From Desulfobacteria bacterium (GTDB taxonomy: Bacteria > Desulfobacterota > Desulfobacteria > Desulfobacterales > C00003060), in the NCBI GenBank assembly GCA_030145035.1, contig JAQYWL010000134.1:1-8114 (forward strand): a stretch of 8,114 nucleotides of DNA, in the 5' to 3' direction. The first letter of the stretch is position 1, and the number at the start of each line of letters is the position of its first letter. Position numbers and translations under genes: made by a program. The notes below the pieces were generated by a model that worked only from the letters and a program-made list of their open reading frames with translations, was not told the DNA's origin and did no database searches. This document shows positions 5,414 through 8,114 of the stretch, one piece after another.

Positions 5414-5657
5414 TCTTGAGGAAGAAGGATTGCTTGAAGAATGCACTGAATCAGCCATCAAAAGAGTGCTTGCGTGGCAACTTAAGCAGGAAATGGAAAA
5501 GAACAAGTTGACCAAGACGGCTTTAGCCAAAAGAATGAATACAAGCCGGGCATCCCTCGAAAGGCTGCTTGATCCTACTAATGAATCAGTAACGCTGCAA
5601 ACGATGAAAAAAGCCGCATCTGTTTTGGGCCGCAAGTTGAAGCTTGAGCTCGTCTAA

Positions 5658-6293
5658 CAGTTTTGGAACAGGAAATCGGTGGGACCATCTTTCACTTATC
5701 CATAAGGTCAATGTGGCAAAGAATGTCATTCATTAGAAAGGTTTCTGCCTTCATTCGTCTTTGCTTCACAACCTTTTGAACTTACCCTGATGCAACATAC
5801 TGCTATGATGCTAACCTTGTGAAAAAGCTCACTTTTTTAGGTCGCTGCATGAGATCTTGATTTTTGCCCAGGGAAAGCACCTTATCCTTGGGTCAACACG
5901 GTCCGACTCCAGCCTGAATTTTTTGGTCTCACCCCTGAAAACACCCATCCAGTGTCTCGGTTGACCCAAATCTTGCCCCAGTCCTTGACAAAAGTTGTGA
6001 TATCGCTTAGGAATCTTTGACAAAATCGTCTGGTGGGTGAGTGTCAATATTGGCAAGTTTCTTTTAGTGGCTTTTTGGACAATGTGCGTTTCGATAATGC
6101 AAGGATATCTGTGTTTTGCCAACCCATGTTCTGAGATACAGATACCAAACCGAGATCTTTAGAGTCTCTTTTTGGTTCTCAAATGGGACAGGCGTGTTAT
6201 CTTTATTGTGTTTGCCGATGGAATAAGTAGCTGTAATGGCAAGCTATCTATGATGGGCTAACTATCATGCGAACCGGGTAGTCTTGTTCTGCC
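5658..6293. other. Intergenic stretch without a supported gene
   Basis: No convincing gene in either strand. A 97-codon minus-strand frame (5829-6122, TTG start) has no recognisable family, no ribosome binding site and an ordinary composition, and I do not call it. The stretch contains a 10-bp inverted repeat TTGGGTCAAC / GTTGACCCAA (5888-5897 / 5960-5969) and a smaller one ATGAT...ATCAT. It may be decayed accessory DNA. Confidence 0.5.
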
Positions 6294-6352
6294 CATATGT
6301 GGCATTGAATATTGTCATATGTGGTATTCTTGTATATTCAATATACGAGAAT
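6294..6352 (+). promoter_or_regulatory. Repeats and long palindrome upstream of the DUF3795 gene
   Basis: CATATGTGGYATT occurs at 6294-6306 and 6316-6328, a 22-base period (about two helical turns). It is followed by a 27-base palindrome (6326-6352) centred on C6339, with arms ATTCT-T-GTATATT and AATATAC-G-AGAAT that pair at 12 of 13 positions, the remaining pair being a wobble in RNA. GTCATAT recurs at 6314 and 6353. A weak TTGTCA (6312-6317) and TATATT (6333-6338) could be a promoter with the palindrome over its -10 box, which would fit a repressor or activator operator. Confidence 0.5.
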
Positions 6353-6393
6353 GTCATATAGTACATGTTCGGCAGTGAAAAGGAGAAGAGCAT

Positions 6394-6723
6394 ATGCTTT
6401 CTTGTTGTGGGCTGGATTGTTCCAAGTGCGAAGCTTATTTGGCGACTCAGGCAGATGACAACGAGATGAGAGCTTCGGTGGCAAAGGAGTGGTCAGAGAG
6501 ATACAAGGCGGATATCAAGGCTGAGCACATAAATTGTAATGGCTGCCGTTCCGATGGCAGAAAGTTCTTTTATTGTTCTGACATGTGTGAACTTCGCAAA
6601 TGCTGTTTGGAGAAAGAACTAGACAATTGTGCGGCATGCAATATGTATGCTTGCGACAAACTCGATGCATTCTTTCAACTGGCACCGGAGGCACGAGCAG
6701 CATTGGATGCACTCCGGCAATAG
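6394..6723 (+). CDS. DUF3795 cysteine-rich protein
   Basis: ATG 6394 is preceded by AAAAGGAG (6378-6385) at 8 bases; 109 residues. It carries the DUF3795 signature: an N-terminal CGLDCSKCEAY block, then INCNGCRSDG (46-55), CSDMCELRKCC (61-71) and LDNCAACNMYACDKL (76-90), 14 cysteines in all. Family members are small cytoplasmic proteins proposed to bind zinc or another metal; no reaction is established. The length is normal and the frame intact. It is a single gene with its own palindrome-marked upstream region, so it is probably regulated alone. No strong terminator follows; only a weak AGACG...CGTCT hairpin is seen about 20 bases downstream. Confidence 0.85.
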   Translation: MLSCCGLDCSKCEAYLATQADDNEMRASVAKEWSERYKADIKAEHINCNGCRSDGRKFFYCSDMCELRKCCLEKELDNCAACNMYACDKLDAFFQLAPEARAALDALRQ

Positions 6724-6902
6724 CCGAACGAGGCCCATGCACTCAGACGGTGAGAAGCGGCGTCTCATTGATTTGGGGCTCGGAGCAAACAACAACTGAT
6801 ATGCATAATGGTCTTTGTTGACAAAACGGGACTATTGCACTAATCCACCGTCATCACGACACAGATAAACCCTAATCCCATCCCTAACAGGAGCACCGTC
6901 AT

Positions 6903-6971
6903 ATGGCCCTGACAAAAGCAGACATAGTGGACTCAGTCCATCACGAACTTAAGCTGACCACTGCGAATTAA
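6903..6971 (+). pseudogene. ihfA: IHF alpha-subunit gene, 5' fragment
   Basis: ATG 6903, with an AGGAG site (6889-6893), encodes MALTKADIVDSVHHELKL and then TTAN and a stop. The first 18 residues match the N-terminus of integration host factor alpha (MALTKADIVDSVH-EL-L), a DNA-bending protein of about 95-100 residues. The rest of the gene, including the beta-arms and the DNA-intercalating proline, is absent: the sequence after about 6956 is the reverse complement of a different gene fragment. A TTGACA at 6818-6823 might be its old -35 box. It is a truncated copy, and no function is expected. Confidence 0.65.
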
Positions 6972-7136
6972 TAGGGGTTTTCGGATTAAGTCCTTGTGTG
7001 ACGAATCCAAGACCCATAATGCCTCTTCCCATTCACAGGAGAGTCCATGAAGAATACGACGTTCCAGCTCCTGTTGAATACGAATTTTATTGAGTTTCTG
7101 TGACGGCATCATACCCCGCACCTTTCTGTGCCACAT
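6933..7136 (-). pseudogene. Fragment of a putative SprT/DUF2786-like protein, 5' part
   Basis: The minus-strand frame of 67 codons begins MWHRKVRGMMPSQKL. The better start is residue 9 (about 7112), which has AAAGGTG 6 bases before it. The core ILHGLSCEWEEALWVLD, then SSHKDLIRKP, resembles the N-terminus of deltaproteobacterial proteins that continue into a SprT-like zinc-metalloprotease segment (HExxH), often with DUF2786. After about residue 57 (RKPL) the frame enters the IHF-alpha fragment in antisense and soon stops, so the metal-binding part is missing. The family is recalled and uncertain; the truncation at the junction is clearer. Confidence 0.4.
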
Positions 7137-7157
7137 CCTTTACAGTATCCAGCATCC

Positions 7158-7184
7158 ATTATAATATATGCTTGGAATTGTAAA
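7158..7184 (-). promoter_or_regulatory. Sigma70-like promoter on the minus strand
   Basis: On the minus strand TTTACA (7184-7179) and a perfect TATAAT (7163-7158), spaced by 15 bases, lie directly upstream of the minus-strand fragment that starts at 7136 or 7112. The short spacer lowers confidence. It suggests the truncated gene still has its native promoter. Confidence 0.4.
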
Positions 7185-7284
7185 TGTGACCCGCTGTTAT
7201 ACCCACTGTGAATGGACTTGGACGAACGGTTTTTGTTGTGTCTCGGCACTAAAGTGGTGTACCCTTAAAAACTGAGGTTTATGT

Positions 7285-7476
7285 ATGAAGCACACGAAAC
7301 CAGCCCTTCCGCGCAAAGGCCCCAAGCGTTGCCCGCGCGGACATATGTATATTTCGTGGTCCCTGGCGGATGATGTCGTTTATTGTTGGGACTGCAACAG
7401 GAAGTATTCCATCTCCGAATGTCTCGTGCAACATGTGGATTCCGATGATTCCGTAAAGGAGGTGGCTGACAAATAG
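7285..7476 (+). CDS. Small zinc-ribbon protein, function unknown
   Basis: The 63-residue product starts at ATG 7285, with TGAGGT (7273-7278) 6 bases before it. An ATG at 7281 is in another frame. Residues 14-41 form a zinc-ribbon-like unit: RCPRGHMYISWSL, then VVYCWDCNRKYS, with likely ligands C16, H20 (or another residue), C34 and C37. The N-terminus is basic (KHTKPALPRKGPK) and the C-terminus acidic (VDSDDSVKEVADK), a layout that could suit nucleic-acid or protein binding. I do not recognise a named family. It stands alone between gene remnants and a gene-poor stretch, with no partner in an operon. Confidence 0.6.
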   Translation: MKHTKPALPRKGPKRCPRGHMYISWSLADDVVYCWDCNRKYSISECLVQHVDSDDSVKEVADK

Positions 7477-7780
7477 GCCGTTTGTCTTTGCCCGAAATCC
7501 CCACGACAAGAGTTTACAACAGAATCCATCCCAAAATCTGCCCTGGCACCATCTTATTAGGCCTTTTGTCCTGTCTGCTATCGATATTTTCCCTGTGATT
7601 TGCTATTACGAGAACGTCAATCATCAAAAGAGCAGGTCTAAAGGATGTTTGTCGAACTTCAGGGCCAAAAGAGGGCTCAAACCTCAAACTGTGAAACCAA
7701 CATCAACAAGTATATGGTATATTATTTTCAGCTGGTCGGCTTTACAACCGTTATACCCACAGAACAATAGGGGGTACACG
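7477..7780. other. Intergenic stretch with a doubtful 41-codon frame
   Basis: The only open frame with a start signal is ATG 7645 to TAG 7768-7770 (41 codons, MFVELQGQKRAQTSNCETNI...), preceded by AAAGG almost touching the ATG. It ends 10 bases before the macrodomain gene and could be a leader frame or chance. GTTATACCCAC (7750-7760) repeats exactly at 7196-7206 ahead of the zinc-ribbon gene. No terminator or RNA gene was recognised. Confidence 0.35.
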
Positions 7781-8114
7781 ATGGAACTTACGATCGGATC
7801 GTCTGTACTGGAGTTGGTACAGGGGGATGTCACCCAGCAGGATACCGAGGCTATCGTCAACGCGGCCAACCGCAGCCTTCTCGGCGGAGGGGGCGTGGAT
7901 GGGGCAATCCACAGGGCAGCAGGCCCGGAGCTGCTATCCGAATGTAGAACACTCGGGGGCTGTGAAACAGGGGATGCGGTAATTACCCGAGGCTACAGGC
8001 TCAAGGCCAAGTACGTTATTCATACGGTGGGGCCTGTCTATCGAGGGTCGAACCCGCGCACAGAGCGGTTGCTTGAAAGCTCCTATAAAAGAAGCATGGA
8101 GGTTGCCTTGGCAA
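7781..8114 (+). CDS. MacroD-type macrodomain protein (O-acetyl-ADP-ribose deacetylase), 3' end outside window
   Basis: ATG 7781 follows AGGGGGT (7769-7775) at 5 bases. The 111 visible residues cover the first two thirds of a usual 170-190-residue protein. The signature is complete so far: LVQGDVTQQDTEAIVNAAN (12-30), GGGGVDGAIHRAAG (35-48) with D40 in the catalytic position and N27/N30 in the ADP-ribose pocket, LLSECRTLGGCETGDAV (51-67) and YVIHTVGPVY (78-87). MacroD/YmdB proteins remove O-acetyl groups from ADP-ribose and can take mono-ADP-ribose off acidic residues. No DarT-like toxin gene lies in the 300 bases before it, so a DarTG pair is not supported on this side. Confidence 0.9.
   Translation, partial: MELTIGSSVLELVQGDVTQQDTEAIVNAANRSLLGGGGVDGAIHRAAGPELLSECRTLGGCETGDAVITRGYRLKAKYVIHTVGPVYRGSNPRTERLLESSYKRSMEVALA

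Larger units (their letters stand above)
5349..5657 (+). pseudogene. higA-like: XRE antitoxin gene, 3' fragment (fused to transposon end)
   Basis: Native coding resumes at 5408 and runs to TAA 5655-5657. It encodes the C-terminal 80 of 93 residues plus the duplicated codons: a helical N-part (LEEEGLLEECTESAIKRVLA) and an XRE/Cro helix-turn-helix (LTKTALAKRMNTSRASLERL), ending GRKLKLELV. This is the profile of antitoxins paired with Gp49-like toxins. The right transposon end happens to be open in the same frame, so a chimera starting at GTG 5349 would have 102 residues, the first about 20 derived from the end repeats. GTG 5349 has no ribosome binding site, so expression is doubtful. If made, it would keep the DNA-binding part. 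Confidence 0.75.

Noticed and set aside
5829..6122. 97-codon minus-strand frame starting with TTG
   Set aside because: No ribosome binding site, no recognisable domain, and isolated. It remains a possible remnant, but I cannot support it as a gene.
6600..6821. 73-codon plus-strand frame overlapping the DUF3795 gene
   Set aside because: It is an out-of-frame shadow; the overlapping DUF3795 frame has the ribosome binding site and the family motifs.
7684..7869. 61-codon minus-strand frame across the macrodomain start
   Set aside because: It is antisense to a clearly coding macrodomain sequence and has no start signal.
7781..8114. DarTG-type toxin-antitoxin system based on the macrodomain
   Set aside because: The sequence is of MacroD/YmdB type and no DarT-like gene precedes it. 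The downstream side lies outside the window.

Overview
The window looks like an accessory region of a Gram-negative chromosome, most likely a deltaproteobacterium (Desulfobacterota). That guess rests on recalled resemblance of several products (HigB/HigA-type pair, IHF-alpha start, DUF3795, ParB/IstB-type transposon genes) and was not tested by a search. No rRNA, tRNA or CRISPR array was seen.

Left flank (1-675): a perfect 29-bp inverted repeat (70-98/232-260), a decayed fragment of a tyrosine recombinase on the minus strand (350-463), then a sigma70-like promoter with a palindromic operator (467-494) feeding a HigB/Gp49-type toxin gene and an XRE-type antitoxin gene that overlap by ATGA. Both genes are broken. 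The toxin has lost its middle in frame. The antitoxin is split by a transposon.

Transposon (676-5407, 4732 bp): its ends can be fixed to the base. It has inverted ends starting CTATAG, each with two tandem 24-bp units, and it is flanked by a 6-bp duplication TCATTT. Removing it together with one TCATTT restores an uninterrupted 93-residue antitoxin. Inside is one tightly packed rightward operon: a small Cys-rich protein (apparently frameshifted near its start), a ParB-like DNA-binding protein, an IS21/Mu-type DDE transposase, an IstB-type AAA+ ATPase, and a protein with a primase-like CHC2 zinc finger. The istA/istB core is familiar from IS21. Co-transposition with a ParB-like protein, a CHC2 finger and a Cys-rich first protein is not standard IS21, and this is the candidate for a poorly described system. 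A fold-back structure (783-796 with 827-840) covers the ribosome binding site of the first gene and could silence translation from transcripts entering from the interrupted toxin-antitoxin promoter.

Right flank (5408-8114): the 3' part of the antitoxin gene; a 736-base stretch without a convincing gene, ending in repeats and a long palindrome ahead of a DUF3795 cysteine-rich protein; a scar where a 5' fragment of an IHF-alpha gene abuts, in opposite orientation, the 5' fragment of a second gene; a small zinc-ribbon protein; and the start of a MacroD-type ADP-ribose hydrolase gene that runs off the window.
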